From NCBI RefSeq assembly GCF_900453105.1, contig NZ_UGPW01000001.1, positions 2,046,001 to 2,110,000 of the forward strand: DNA of 64,000 nucleotides. Reading direction: 5' to 3'. The DNA is from Moraxella ovis. Its GTDB lineage: Bacteria > Pseudomonadota > Gammaproteobacteria > Pseudomonadales > Moraxellaceae. Under the pieces are notes generated by a model, which ran no database searches, had not been told where the DNA came from, and saw only the letters and a program-made list of their open reading frames with translations. This document shows positions 36,456 through 44,920 of this stretch, in pieces. A program made the translations under genes and the position numbers. Position 1 is the first letter of the stretch, and each line of letters begins with the position of its first letter.

Positions 36456-37979
36456 TTAGACTTCCTTGCTTTGGTCTAATTTTGCTTTTGCCCAAGTTAA
36501 TTGCGTTCTTAATAAATGCGTATGATTTTTTGGTAAAATTTGAGACAATTCATCAATTAAATTTTTGGCATTATCCAATTGCTTATCGCCAATATAATCT
36601 CCAATCATTTTAAATTTTTCGGCAATTTCAGGCGTGCGTTCAGAAACCCCAAACACCCCATTTAACAAAGTATTGACATCTTCGCCATAGGCATTATTAT
36701 ATGGTCTTAATTCGCCATTATCCAAAATATACACCAATACATCAGGATTATCGCTCACGATATGGGATGAATGCGTGGTTAGGATAAACTGCACATTTGG
36801 GAAAGTTTTGGTGAGTTTGTCAATCAGATTTTGTTGCCATTTTGGGTGTAAATGCAAATCCACTTCATCAATCAACACCACTCCTTCGCCATGCAAAGGA
36901 TTATCAAGACTGGGGTTTAAAATCGCCAATCTGCGAGCAATATCACCCACTAAAGCAAGTAAGGATTTTTCGCCTTGTGAAAGTTGATTAACATCTAATT
37001 TTTCACCGTCTTTTTCTACAACCATTTTAGGCGTGCCTTGTCGCTCAATACGGATATTTTTAAAATCAGTAAAAAGTTCAATTGCTGATTTAACAGTTTT
37101 AGCATCTATATTAATACACTCACTTTGTATGGTATCTATTTTTGATTGAAACCCTTTGCTTATTTCTTTTTCCATTCTAGCCATTTGCTCAATTAAATCA
37201 GCTCTACTTTCTCGCAAAAGCTCCAATGTTTCTTCATCTTTTTCTTCCTTAATTTGTTGACTCAATTCTTCAAATGATTCACTAAACTCTTTAAATGTAT
37301 TTAATAAACTAGCATAGTCATCGTTTCTTTTTTTTCTAATTTCATTAACAATATTGGCATTTTCTATATCCTCTAACTCTTTAAACCATTTAAAAAAATC
37401 ATAAAAATCAATACCTACACCATCTACGCAAGCAAAATAAGCATCCAATTGATCAAATTCACTTGTTAAGGTATCAGCTTGCGAGTTTATGATAATTGAG
37501 CGCTCAACAGGATAAAAAACAATCAGCGGCAATGACAATAGATTGTTCTGTGTCAAAGAACGACGATACTTACCAACCGCCTTTAACAAAGATAAAATTT
37601 TATTAGAAAAGGTGGACTCTCTTCCATTTTTAACAGATGATATTTGCCAACTTGTGTTTTTTTCTCCTATCAATGCGCTTATATCACTTTCATCGTTGTA
37701 GTAATCTAAATCCACCTCCAAATGAACACAGGTTTCATTAGTATTGTTTTTTATTAATTTTTTATCAATCTCAAACCCGTTACTATTATTTTTAACTCCG
37801 TTCACAAACCAACTGAACCCTGTTGCCAACGCCTGTAAAACCTGCGATTTACCCGCCCCATTATTACCCACAATAATGGTAACATTGCCCTTGATTTCAT
37901 CACTGGGGGCAAATTCCATTTGCAACTCTTCGAATCGTCCATAATTTTGTAAATGCAGTTTTTTAACTTTCATTGTCAT
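36456..37979 (-). CDS. ptuA: PtuA-like AAA/ABC-type ATPase (Septu-type defence)
   Basis: SMC/RecF-like ATPase of 507 residues that in Septu systems pairs with the HNH protein to stop phage. It has Walker A GNNGAGKS (38-45), a central charged coiled-coil-like segment (about 205-290, including QQIKEEKDEETLELLRESRA), ABC signature LSQGEKS (333-339), Walker B VVLIDEVDLHLHP (367-379) and H-loop LTTHSSH (near 400). The arrangement matches family AAA ATPases of defence islands. Two in-frame ATGs (37979, 37973) are possible; AGG sits at better distance from the second. It is AT-rich, lies just downstream of ettA, and its stop is one base from ptuB. Confidence 0.85.
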   Translation of the reverse strand: MTMKVKKLHLQNYGRFEELQMEFAPSDEIKGNVTIIVGNNGAGKSQVLQALATGFSWFVNGVKNNSNGFEIDKKLIKNNTNETCVHLEVDLDYYNDESDISALIGEKNTSWQISSVKNGRESTFSNKILSLLKAVGKYRRSLTQNNLLSLPLIVFYPVERSIIINSQADTLTSEFDQLDAYFACVDGVGIDFYDFFKWFKELEDIENANIVNEIRKKRNDDYASLLNTFKEFSESFEELSQQIKEEKDEETLELLRESRADLIEQMARMEKEISKGFQSKIDTIQSECINIDAKTVKSAIELFTDFKNIRIERQGTPKMVVEKDGEKLDVNQLSQGEKSLLALVGDIARRLAILNPSLDNPLHGEGVVLIDEVDLHLHPKWQQNLIDKLTKTFPNVQFILTTHSSHIVSDNPDVLVYILDNGELRPYNNAYGEDVNTLLNGVFGVSERTPEIAEKFKMIGDYIGDKQLDNAKNLIDELSQILPKNHTHLLRTQLTWAKAKLDQSKEV

Positions 37980-38051
37980 AACCTATTTTAAAAAGGATAA
38001 AACATAAATACCCCACCCAACGGCAAGGTATTTATGATACAAAAGCCGATA

Positions 38052-39713
38052 TTACCCACCAATCTTCTTATATTTCATTCTCTTCGGTGTGGCATCTACC
38101 CCAAGTCGTTCTTTACGCCATTTTTCGTATTCGGTGTAGTTACCGTCAAAGAATTCTGGCGTTTCGTTTTCAAACGACAAAATGTGCGTACAAATACGGT
38201 CCAAGAACCATCGGTCGTGCGACACCACCATGACCGTACCAGGGAACACCTGCACCGCATCTTCCAAGGCACGCAAGGTCTCCACGTCAAGGTCGTTGGA
38301 CGGTTCGTCAAGCAGGATAACGTTCGCCCCTTGTTTTAGGGTTTTGGCAAGTTGCAAGCGGTTACGCTCACCGCCTGACAGACTGCCCACACGTTTTTGT
38401 TGGTCTTGACCCTTAAAGTTAAAGCGTCCGATATAGGCACGGCTTGGCGTGGTATACTCACCCACCGTAATCATATCAAGCCCGTCCGAGACTTCTTCCC
38501 ACACGGTTTTGTTGTCGTCAAGCTCATCTCTGACCTGCCCCACATAGGCGACTTTCACGCTCTCACCCACTTCTACCGTGCCAGTATCAGGCTTGTCTTT
38601 GCCTGTAATCATATTAAACAAGGTCGTTTTACCTGCACCGTTTGGACCCACGATACCGACAATCGCCATCGGTGGCACGCTAAACGATAGGTTCTCATAC
38701 AGTAGACGGTCGCCAAAGGATTTTGAGATGTTATTAACTTCAATGACTTTATTACCAAGTCTTGGTCCTGGTGGAATATAAATCTCCGCCGTCTCGTTAC
38801 GCTGTTGGAACTCACGAGAGTTCATCTCTTCAAAGCGTTCAAGGCGAGATTTGGATTTGGCTTGCTGACCTTTTTGGTTTTTGCGAACCCAATCTAGCTC
38901 TTGTTTTAGGGCCTTAGCAAAGGCTTCTTCTTGCTTTTGCTCTTGTTCTAGGCGTTTGTTCTTTTGTTCTAGCCATTCGGTGTAGTTGCCTTGATATGGG
39001 TAGCCATAGCCACGGTCAAGCTCCAAAATCCACTCAGCGACATTGTCAAGGAAATAACGGTCGTGGGTAATCGCCACAATCGTGCCAGAGTAGTCTTTTA
39101 AGAAGCGTTCAAGCCACGCCACAGACTCTGCGTCCAAGTGGTTGGTTGGCTCGTCAAGTAGGAGCATATCAGGCTTGGATAGGAGCAGACGGCACAGGGC
39201 AACACGGCGTTTTTCGCCCCCTGACAGCTTAGACACGTCAGCGTCCCACGGCGGCAAGCGAAGTGCGTCCGCCGCCTTTTCAAGTTGGGTGTTTAGGTTG
39301 TGAGCATCCCACGCCTGAATGATATCTTCCATTTTACCTTGCTCGGCGGCAAGTTTGTCAAAATCGGCATCAGGCTCGGCATATTCGGCATAGATTTGGT
39401 TAAGGCGTTCTAGGGCATCAAGGGCTTCACGCACGCCGTCTTCTACGTTGCCACGCACGTCTTTGGTGGGGTCAAGTTGGGGCTCTTGGGGCAAATAGCC
39501 TACTTTAATGCCTGCTTGCGGACGAGCTTCCCCGCTAAATTCGGTATCCACGCCCGCCATAATGCGTAGCAAGGTGGATTTACCTGCACCGTTAAGACCC
39601 AGCACGCCAATTTTTGCCCCTGGGAAAAAGGACAATGAGATGTCTTTTAAAATTTCGCGCTTAGGCGGAACAATTTTGGACACCTTGTTCATGGTGTAAA
39701 TATATTGAGCCAT
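38052..39713 (-). CDS. ettA: ABC-F translational throttle ATPase EttA
   Basis: Cytoplasmic ABC-F protein that binds the ribosomal E site and gates the first elongation step according to ATP/ADP. The 553 residues hold two ABC cassettes: Walker A GLNGAGKST and GPNGAGKTT, signatures LSGGEKRRVAL and LSGGERNRLQL, and Walker B LLLDEPTNHLD and ILLDEPSNDLD. An EttA-type arm insertion and a linker region (LEQEQKQEEAFAKALKQE) are also present. The ATG at 39713 follows AAGGATTTAT and gives the typical MAQYIYTMNKVSK start. About 70 bases separate it from ptuA, with no clear terminator. Confidence 0.95.
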   Translation of the reverse strand: MAQYIYTMNKVSKIVPPKREILKDISLSFFPGAKIGVLGLNGAGKSTLLRIMAGVDTEFSGEARPQAGIKVGYLPQEPQLDPTKDVRGNVEDGVREALDALERLNQIYAEYAEPDADFDKLAAEQGKMEDIIQAWDAHNLNTQLEKAADALRLPPWDADVSKLSGGEKRRVALCRLLLSKPDMLLLDEPTNHLDAESVAWLERFLKDYSGTIVAITHDRYFLDNVAEWILELDRGYGYPYQGNYTEWLEQKNKRLEQEQKQEEAFAKALKQELDWVRKNQKGQQAKSKSRLERFEEMNSREFQQRNETAEIYIPPGPRLGNKVIEVNNISKSFGDRLLYENLSFSVPPMAIVGIVGPNGAGKTTLFNMITGKDKPDTGTVEVGESVKVAYVGQVRDELDDNKTVWEEVSDGLDMITVGEYTTPSRAYIGRFNFKGQDQQKRVGSLSGGERNRLQLAKTLKQGANVILLDEPSNDLDVETLRALEDAVQVFPGTVMVVSHDRWFLDRICTHILSFENETPEFFDGNYTEYEKWRKERLGVDATPKRMKYKKIGG

Positions 39714-39831
39714 ATAAATCCTTGAATTAAAAGAAATTTTTAAAAATTGGTCTGACGTATAGCTTGCCAAATTTTCGCCAATTTAACTGCCTATTATCGC
39801 ATGGTTTGGGCGGTGGGGCAAGTTTGTTGCG

Positions 39832-39996
39832 TTAAGATTTTGGTAAAAAGAATTTGGCTAAAATAACTGATGGCACCCCACCAATTAAAGTCATGACAAA
39901 TGGCAATATCAAAAAACTTCCAACCACTCCGCCTAATACCAGATAGCTAATGATGACTTGTTTGGTTGGATACTTTGTCATATTTTTATTTATCAT
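39832..39996 (-). CDS. 54-residue membrane protein with IGG...FLPK tail
   Basis: Short gene starting two bases after the stop of the broken TSUP permease (TAG then TA then ATG). The product has two hydrophobic segments (about 14-31 and 31-50) and reads TLIGGVPSVILAKFFLPKS at its end. That tail resembles the end of the 172-residue protein at 857-1375, TMIGGISSMLCGKLFLPK, matching at about half of 19 positions. The N-terminal YPTKQVIISYLVLGGVVGSF also recalls that protein's first helix. It could be an internally deleted relative or a small member of the same family. No ribosome site stands out; coupling to the upstream frame is possible. Confidence 0.5.
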   Translation of the reverse strand: MINKNMTKYPTKQVIISYLVLGGVVGSFLILPFVMTLIGGVPSVILAKFFLPKS

Positions 39997-39998
39997 TA

Positions 39999-40753
39999 CT
40001 AAACCCCAAACCCTTTTATCAACGCCCGCACGCCCAATATCAGCAAAATGACAAGCACGATTTTTTTAAACATGGCTTGCGAGATTTTATCCCTAAAATA
40101 AAATCCTAGATATAAAAACATCACAGACGCCACGCTCGCCACGCCAATCATCAGCCAATCATTTTTGGGCAGAGCGGTCAGAGCCTGCCACAGTACGATA
40201 AGCTGGGCGATTTTGCCAACGACATAGCATAGGTTACTTGCCTTGATAAGCTCGGTTTTTGGGTCATCGCAATTTTCGGTGGCGGAGAGCAGATACACCA
40301 CCAACAGGGGCGACATGGCGTTGGTTGCTCAGCCCAACACCCCTGCAATCGTATCGCTTATCACAAGGCTTAGGGTGGTATTGGAGAGTTTAAAATTTTT
40401 GCCCACGCTCATCGCCACAAACTGCATGGCAACATAACCGACAAGAGTAGCCCTAATGCAACCAACAGATGATGACTTGCAATGATAAAGACAAGTTTTG
40501 TGCCGATAAAACTGCCAACAAAACTTGTTAGCACGAGCAGCCAGTATTTTTTAAGATAATAAACAATCCGACCGCCGTCCAAAAACACCACCAAATTGAC
40601 AATCAAACAAGGAATGACCGTCAGCACCAAAACGTGCGACATCGGATAGCTACTCGCCAAAGCGGTGGTGGTGGGTGTTACGCCAATGCCTGTCAGTCCA
40701 TGAAAGATGCTGGCGATGATGAAGGTTAAGATGATCAGGGCAAATGCAATCAT
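39999..40753 (-). pseudogene. TauE/SafE (TSUP) permease, broken by a frameshift and a stop
   Basis: Reading the minus strand gives a TSUP permease in pieces. The first 108 residues or so (from ATG at 40753, FHGLTGIGVTPTTTALA) run well, then the frame shifts near 40438-40442 at a GG pair. The next frame continues as family-like GYVAMQFVAMSVGKNFKL and TTLSLVISDTIAGVLG, then meets TGA at 40329-40331 where most members have glycine (GGATNA). The rest (SPLLVVYLLSATE to IKGFGV) is intact. Adding one base and reading through TGA restores a roughly 250-residue permease. Two independent lesions argue for real decay. Confidence 0.82.
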
Positions 40754-40873
40754 GGCTTATGTATTGGCAATTAATTAAATTCAAAGTATGACAAAGCCCA
40801 ACGCAAAAAATCCATTTACAACTGTCTTGATTTTCTTTATGATAAAACAAATAACACCAACAAGGACAATCTC

Positions 40874-41149
40874 ATGACCGACATCACCCACAACCCTACC
40901 ACTCAGCGCTTTGAGACCACCATTGACGGATATACAGGTTTTTTAAGCTATGAAATTATGGATGACACCACACTAAACTACAACCACACCATCGTCCCAA
41001 AAGAGCTGGGCGGTCGCGGGCTAGGTACGGCACTGGTTAAGCATGCGCTCGATTACGCCAATGAGCATAACAAAAAGGTCGTGCCAAGCTGCTCATTCGT
41101 CGCCAGCTACATCAACAGACGGCCTGAGTATCAGCATCTGCTCGCTTAA
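40874..41149 (+). CDS. Small GNAT-type N-acetyltransferase (YidJ-like)
   Basis: Minimal acetyltransferase-fold protein of 91 residues. It keeps only the acetyl-CoA core: FLSYEIMDDTTLNYNHTIVP, the loop ELGGRGLGTALVKHALDYA (near residues 44-62) and VVPSCSFVASYINRRPEY, the hallmark of the YidJ/GNAT_CG group. Such proteins may use a cysteine (the one in PSCSF) rather than classical GNAT chemistry. Start ATG after AAGGACAATCTC. It is separated from the CBS/DUF294 gene by 25 bases, so they may be co-transcribed. Substrate unknown. Confidence 0.87.
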   Translation: MTDITHNPTTQRFETTIDGYTGFLSYEIMDDTTLNYNHTIVPKELGGRGLGTALVKHALDYANEHNKKVVPSCSFVASYINRRPEYQHLLA

Positions 41150-41174
41150 TCAATCCAGAATACAAGGATGTATC

Positions 41175-42986
41175 ATGAATCACGCGCTTAATCATCTGTT
41201 CACGCCACCCTTTGATGTACTCAAGGACGCCGAGAGAAAGACGCTGTCGCAAGCCAGCAAAATCACCTATCTGCCTGAGAATACCGATTTACCCAATGAT
41301 TGGCGTGATGATTTTTTTATTGTCATTAAAGGCAAGCTCACTCAACACCAAAATGGCGAGCTCATGGCAGGCTTAAAGGCAGGGGATTGGTTCAATCTCA
41401 AGGACAAGGATGGTACGCCTTTTAATGTCAAAACCCAAGAGCAAAGCCTACTATACCGCATCGATGGAAAGGCTCTTACTACCATCAGCGATGGCAACGA
41501 TGAGCTTAGAACTCAGCTATTTGCCGACTTGTCTGCGCGTAAATCCCACCAAGACATGCGCCAAGCTCATCATCAAAACCAACAGATGCTCTATCACGCG
41601 GTAAAAAGCATCGGCAATCACATCCGCTCACCAAACTTCGTCGATGATGACGCCACGCTCTATGAGGCGACAGCGCGCATGACTGAGCTCGATGCCAAGC
41701 ATGTACTGGTGCGCTCTGCCCAAGGCGTGGGCATGTTCACACAGACGGACGTCTGCCGTGCCATCACTGACAGGACTGATTTTCACACGGTGCCTGTTCG
41801 TGCATACAGTCAGTTTCAGCTGCATACCATCCACGAGAGCCATGATCTTAGCGAGGCGCTGATCACGATGCTCGATAAGCGCGTGCATCGCCTACCGATT
41901 GTAAATAGCGCAGGCGACATCGTGGGTGTGATCGGACAGACCGAATTACTCAACTATCTTAGCAATCAATCCCAGCTCATCACACAGCGCATCGACCAAG
42001 CGCAAAGCCTAGATGATGTGGCAGTGGGTGTGGACATGATCGGTAAATTCATCCGTCACCAAGCCCAAAATGGCATGAAAATCCATCTCATCGGGCGCAT
42101 CGTTCAGAGCCTAAACGCGCACGTCTTTGCCAAAGTCTGGCAGCTCATCGCACCACCTGATGTCATCAGCAACACATGTCTGATCGTCATGGGCTCTGAA
42201 GGGCGCGGCGAGCAAGTCATGCGCACCGACCAAGACAACGCACTGATCATTCGAGATGGCTTTTATGATGACAATCTACCCAGCTACACCCAAGCCTTCA
42301 ATGATGAACTGTACGAACTTGGCTATCCTTATTGCGATGGGCAAATCATGATCAATAATGCTCAGTGGCGACGCTCTTTGAGTGAATTTCAGGCGCAGAT
42401 TAACAGCTGGCTGATCGCCACAGGTGGTGAAGCCATGGTCAATGTGGCAACGCTCGTCGATGCTCATCCTGTCTGCGGCGATGCCTCACTATTAGAAGAC
42501 CTAAAATCACATTGGCAAAAAGCCATCACCTCCCCAACCGTGAAATCCGCCAATTTCATCAACCGCTTCGCCGCGCCGACAATTCAAGTCGCAACCACAG
42601 AAGGCTTTTGGCAGAAATTCACAGGCGGACTTGATAGCGACGTTGACCTCAAAAAAGCCGGCATCTTCCCCATCACACATGGGGTACGCACGCTTGCTCT
42701 AGAATACGGCATCAGCGAAACCAGCACACGCTTGCGCCTAAAGCAGCTAGCCGACCTGAAAGTCATCGATGATAAGAGTGCGCAGAACATCACCGAAGCG
42801 CTGGATTTCTTCTTATTAAAACGCCTAGAAGTCGCGCTCATCACAGACGATAAATCCGCGCGCAAAGTCAATCCAAATACGCTATCAGCACTCGAGCGCG
42901 ACCTACTCAAAGAAAGTCTTGCGGTGGTGAAATATTTCAAAGGATTCATCACGCGTCATTATCGCCTTGATGTGTTTGTGGGGTGA
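41175..42986 (+). CDS. CBS-domain and DUF294 putative nucleotidyltransferase
   Basis: Cytoplasmic signalling-type protein of 603 residues. It begins with a cyclic-nucleotide-binding-like region (about 1-115), then two CBS domains (about 150-265, VDDDATLYEATARMTELDAK and LDKRVHRLPIVNSAGDIVGV). A DUF294 nucleotidyltransferase core has MGSEGRGEQVMRTDQDNALI (near 335-354), the GlnD-like Gly-Ser and double-Asp pattern, and a C-terminal DUF294_C domain. Start ATG after AAGGATGTATC. The stop overlaps the following exonuclease start. The pairing of these two genes recurs in gamma-proteobacteria, but no reaction is established. Confidence 0.88.
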   Translation: MNHALNHLFTPPFDVLKDAERKTLSQASKITYLPENTDLPNDWRDDFFIVIKGKLTQHQNGELMAGLKAGDWFNLKDKDGTPFNVKTQEQSLLYRIDGKALTTISDGNDELRTQLFADLSARKSHQDMRQAHHQNQQMLYHAVKSIGNHIRSPNFVDDDATLYEATARMTELDAKHVLVRSAQGVGMFTQTDVCRAITDRTDFHTVPVRAYSQFQLHTIHESHDLSEALITMLDKRVHRLPIVNSAGDIVGVIGQTELLNYLSNQSQLITQRIDQAQSLDDVAVGVDMIGKFIRHQAQNGMKIHLIGRIVQSLNAHVFAKVWQLIAPPDVISNTCLIVMGSEGRGEQVMRTDQDNALIIRDGFYDDNLPSYTQAFNDELYELGYPYCDGQIMINNAQWRRSLSEFQAQINSWLIATGGEAMVNVATLVDAHPVCGDASLLEDLKSHWQKAITSPTVKSANFINRFAAPTIQVATTEGFWQKFTGGLDSDVDLKKAGIFPITHGVRTLALEYGISETSTRLRLKQLADLKVIDDKSAQNITEALDFFLLKRLEVALITDDKSARKVNPNTLSALERDLLKESLAVVKYFKGFITRHYRLDVFVG

Positions 42987-43627
42987 TGATGTTTGATTTT
43001 ATAAAAGATCTTTTTAATAAGAACCAGCAAGCCAAGCTCACCGACACCAAGTACAGCTACCTGTTCGAGCCGGCACCTCTTGATGAATGGGCGTGCCTTG
43101 ATCTAGAATTAACAGGGCTAGATCCCAAGACCGACCACATTCTAAGCATAGGCGCGGTCAAGATCACAAAAGACGCCACAGGCTACATCATCGACACCGC
43201 AAACCCCCTGTCTATCGTATGCCGCCCACCCATCATGCCTGATACGGACAGTATCGTCATTCACGGACTACGCCCCATGGACCTTGAGAATGGCACAAGC
43301 TATAACGACATGTTAGATCAGCTGCTGCCATTCATCGGTTCGCGCCCTGTGGTTGGGTTCTATGTGAGCATGGACATTGCATTCTTAAATACACTCATCA
43401 AACCAAAAATCGGCACTAAGCTGCCTAACGCGCTCATTGATGTATCGATACTCGACGTCAAGCTCCGCCAAAAAACCAATAAAAACAGCGACATCCCCAT
43501 CGACAAGCGCCATCTAAGCGAGCTGTTAGGCGCTTATGACATCCCCATATTACCGGCGCACGACTCGATGAATGACGCACTGATGACGGCGATGTTATTT
43601 TGCCACCTGAATCATCAATTAAATTAA
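42986..43627 (+). CDS. DnaQ-like DEDDh 3'-5' exonuclease
   Basis: Exonuclease-fold protein of about 213 residues related to the epsilon proofreading subunit. Motifs are ExoI CLDLELTGLDPKTDHILSIG (near 36-55), ExoII VVGFYVSMDIAFLN (near 116) and ExoIII PAHDSMNDALMTAML (near 193), giving the DEDDh set. Three tandem possible starts (GTG 42983, ATG 42986, ATG 42989) overlap the stop of the CBS/DUF294 gene; the first ATG is used here. Translational coupling suggests a joint function. Target nucleic acid unknown. Confidence 0.88.
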   Translation: MMFDFIKDLFNKNQQAKLTDTKYSYLFEPAPLDEWACLDLELTGLDPKTDHILSIGAVKITKDATGYIIDTANPLSIVCRPPIMPDTDSIVIHGLRPMDLENGTSYNDMLDQLLPFIGSRPVVGFYVSMDIAFLNTLIKPKIGTKLPNALIDVSILDVKLRQKTNKNSDIPIDKRHLSELLGAYDIPILPAHDSMNDALMTAMLFCHLNHQLN

Positions 43628-43793
43628 ATCCATGCACTCACATCCATCAATGATTAAAAAATCCAACCAAGATGGTTATCATAAAAGGCAATATAATCAG
43701 CACAATGAAATGAAAAATTATCATATAAAAATCGCTAGCATTTAATAATAAATATGCTAAACTAGCCAATATTTTGATATCAAAAGGACAACC

Positions 43794-44084
43794 ATGAGCA
43801 GTCTTACTCCTAAACAAACCGCCCTGCAATTAGACAGCCTACCAGCCTGGCAGCAGGATGGCAGCAGCCTAGTGCGCACTTACGAATTTAATGACTTTGG
43901 GTCTGTGGTGGCATTTTTGGTTAAGGCATCATTCTATGCCCAAGAGCTTGAGCATTATCCAGAATGGCAGAACCATTATACGACCGTCAATGTTCGCATC
44001 GGCAAGATGGAACGCGGCGCGGTACGTCACCGCGATGTGCAGCTTGCCAAGCGCCTAGAGGCCGCTTTTGAAGCCCAAAATTAA
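43794..44084 (+). CDS. Pterin-4a-carbinolamine dehydratase-like protein (PhhB/DCoH family)
   Basis: 96-residue protein of the PCD/DCoH family, which recycles 4a-hydroxytetrahydrobiopterin after phenylalanine hydroxylation. The region QELEHYPEWQNHYTTVNVRI (residues 50-69) aligns with the catalytic block of the family. However the second histidine of the HH/HN-P pair is tyrosine here (HYP) and the later histidine of the THD element is replaced (GKME). Activity is therefore doubtful. Start ATG after AAGGACAACC. No phenylalanine hydroxylase gene is next to it. It is followed by a terminator, so it is monocistronic. Confidence 0.8.
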   Translation: MSSLTPKQTALQLDSLPAWQQDGSSLVRTYEFNDFGSVVAFLVKASFYAQELEHYPEWQNHYTTVNVRIGKMERGAVRHRDVQLAKRLEAAFEAQN

Positions 44085-44090
44085 CCCCGA

Positions 44091-44113
44091 AGCCAAGTTA
44101 TCTTGGCTTTTTT
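44091..44113 (+). terminator. Intrinsic terminator after the PhhB-like gene
   Basis: AGCCAAG pairs CTTGGCT around TTAT followed by five T. Confidence 0.9.
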
Positions 44114-44146
44114 GTTACCCGATTAACAGTGAATTAAGGATTGATT

Positions 44147-44827
44147 ATGAGCAAGTTTAGTCAGATTCTGTGGCAAGAAAATCAAACACTCTACGAAGCC
44201 ACCTTAAACCTACCATTTAATCAAGAGCTAGCAGCAGGCACGCTGTCCAAAGACGCCTTTACCCATTATGTCATCCAAGATGCGCATTATCTGCTGGCCT
44301 ATGGGCGTGCCTTGGCGATCTGCGCTGCTAAGGCATACGATGCTGACGACGTGATTTTATTTACCGAAGCCGCCAAAGTTGCTATTGTCGTGGAGCGCTC
44401 GCTGCATAATGGCTTTATGCAAGAGTTTGGCATCAGCCAAGCTGACTTCATGGAGACACCGCTAACCCTAGCATGCCATCATTACACCTCTTATCTGCTG
44501 GCCAGCGCCTATGTTGACAGCTACCCTGTGGTATTGGCAAGTCTGCTGCCGTGCTTTTGGATTTATGCCAAAGTCGGTCAAGACATCTATGATAAGTCCG
44601 CCCCGAACAACCCTTACCAAGCATGGATCGATACCTATGCTGGCGAAGAGTTTCACACCGCCGTCCAAAAAGTCATCGACGTCGTGGATAAAGTTGCCGA
44701 GCGTGCCGATCAAGATACGCTAGATAGAATGCGCGAAGCTTATACTTATGCCGCCAAGTTAGAATGGCTGTTCTGGGAAAGCGCGCACCGTCAGGATAAA
44801 TGGCGCGGGCTTGATGGCATCTGTTGA
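44147..44827 (+). CDS. tenA: Thiaminase II / aminopyrimidine aminohydrolase TenA
   Basis: All-helical salvage enzyme that hydrolyses aminomethylpyrimidines from degraded thiamin to HMP. The 226 residues show QDAHYLLAYGRALA (with the substrate-binding Asp, near 45-58), the catalytic cysteine in LLPCFWIYAKVG (near 142) and the C-terminal LEWLFWESAHR with the active-site glutamate. The ATG at 44147 has AAGGA six bases upstream. No thiamin biosynthesis genes adjoin it and no TPP riboswitch was recognised in the leader, so regulation is not obvious. Confidence 0.92.
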   Translation: MSKFSQILWQENQTLYEATLNLPFNQELAAGTLSKDAFTHYVIQDAHYLLAYGRALAICAAKAYDADDVILFTEAAKVAIVVERSLHNGFMQEFGISQADFMETPLTLACHHYTSYLLASAYVDSYPVVLASLLPCFWIYAKVGQDIYDKSAPNNPYQAWIDTYAGEEFHTAVQKVIDVVDKVAERADQDTLDRMREAYTYAAKLEWLFWESAHRQDKWRGLDGIC

Positions 44828-44920
44828 TCAAATCTAAAAGTTTCATGTTTGACTACAGCAAATTGCGATAAAGTTTGATAAAATGGCGGTTATTTAAAGT
44901 TTGATGACCGCTATTTTATT

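Noticed and set aside
35879..37979. Retron origin for the ATPase/HNH pair
   Set aside because: Similar pairs accompany some retrons, but there is no reverse transcriptase gene within the flanking several kilobases, and the DNA on both sides is accounted for by other genes.
43647..43829. Minus-strand frame whose last 25 codons (from ATG at 43724) encode one hydrophobic helix
   Set aside because: It overlaps the start of the well supported PhhB-like gene, has no ribosome site at 43724, and a single helix in AT-rich DNA is easily produced by chance.
44840..44920. Thiamin riboswitch near tenA
   Set aside because: No TPP-riboswitch-like conserved segments were seen upstream of tenA or in the gap after it.
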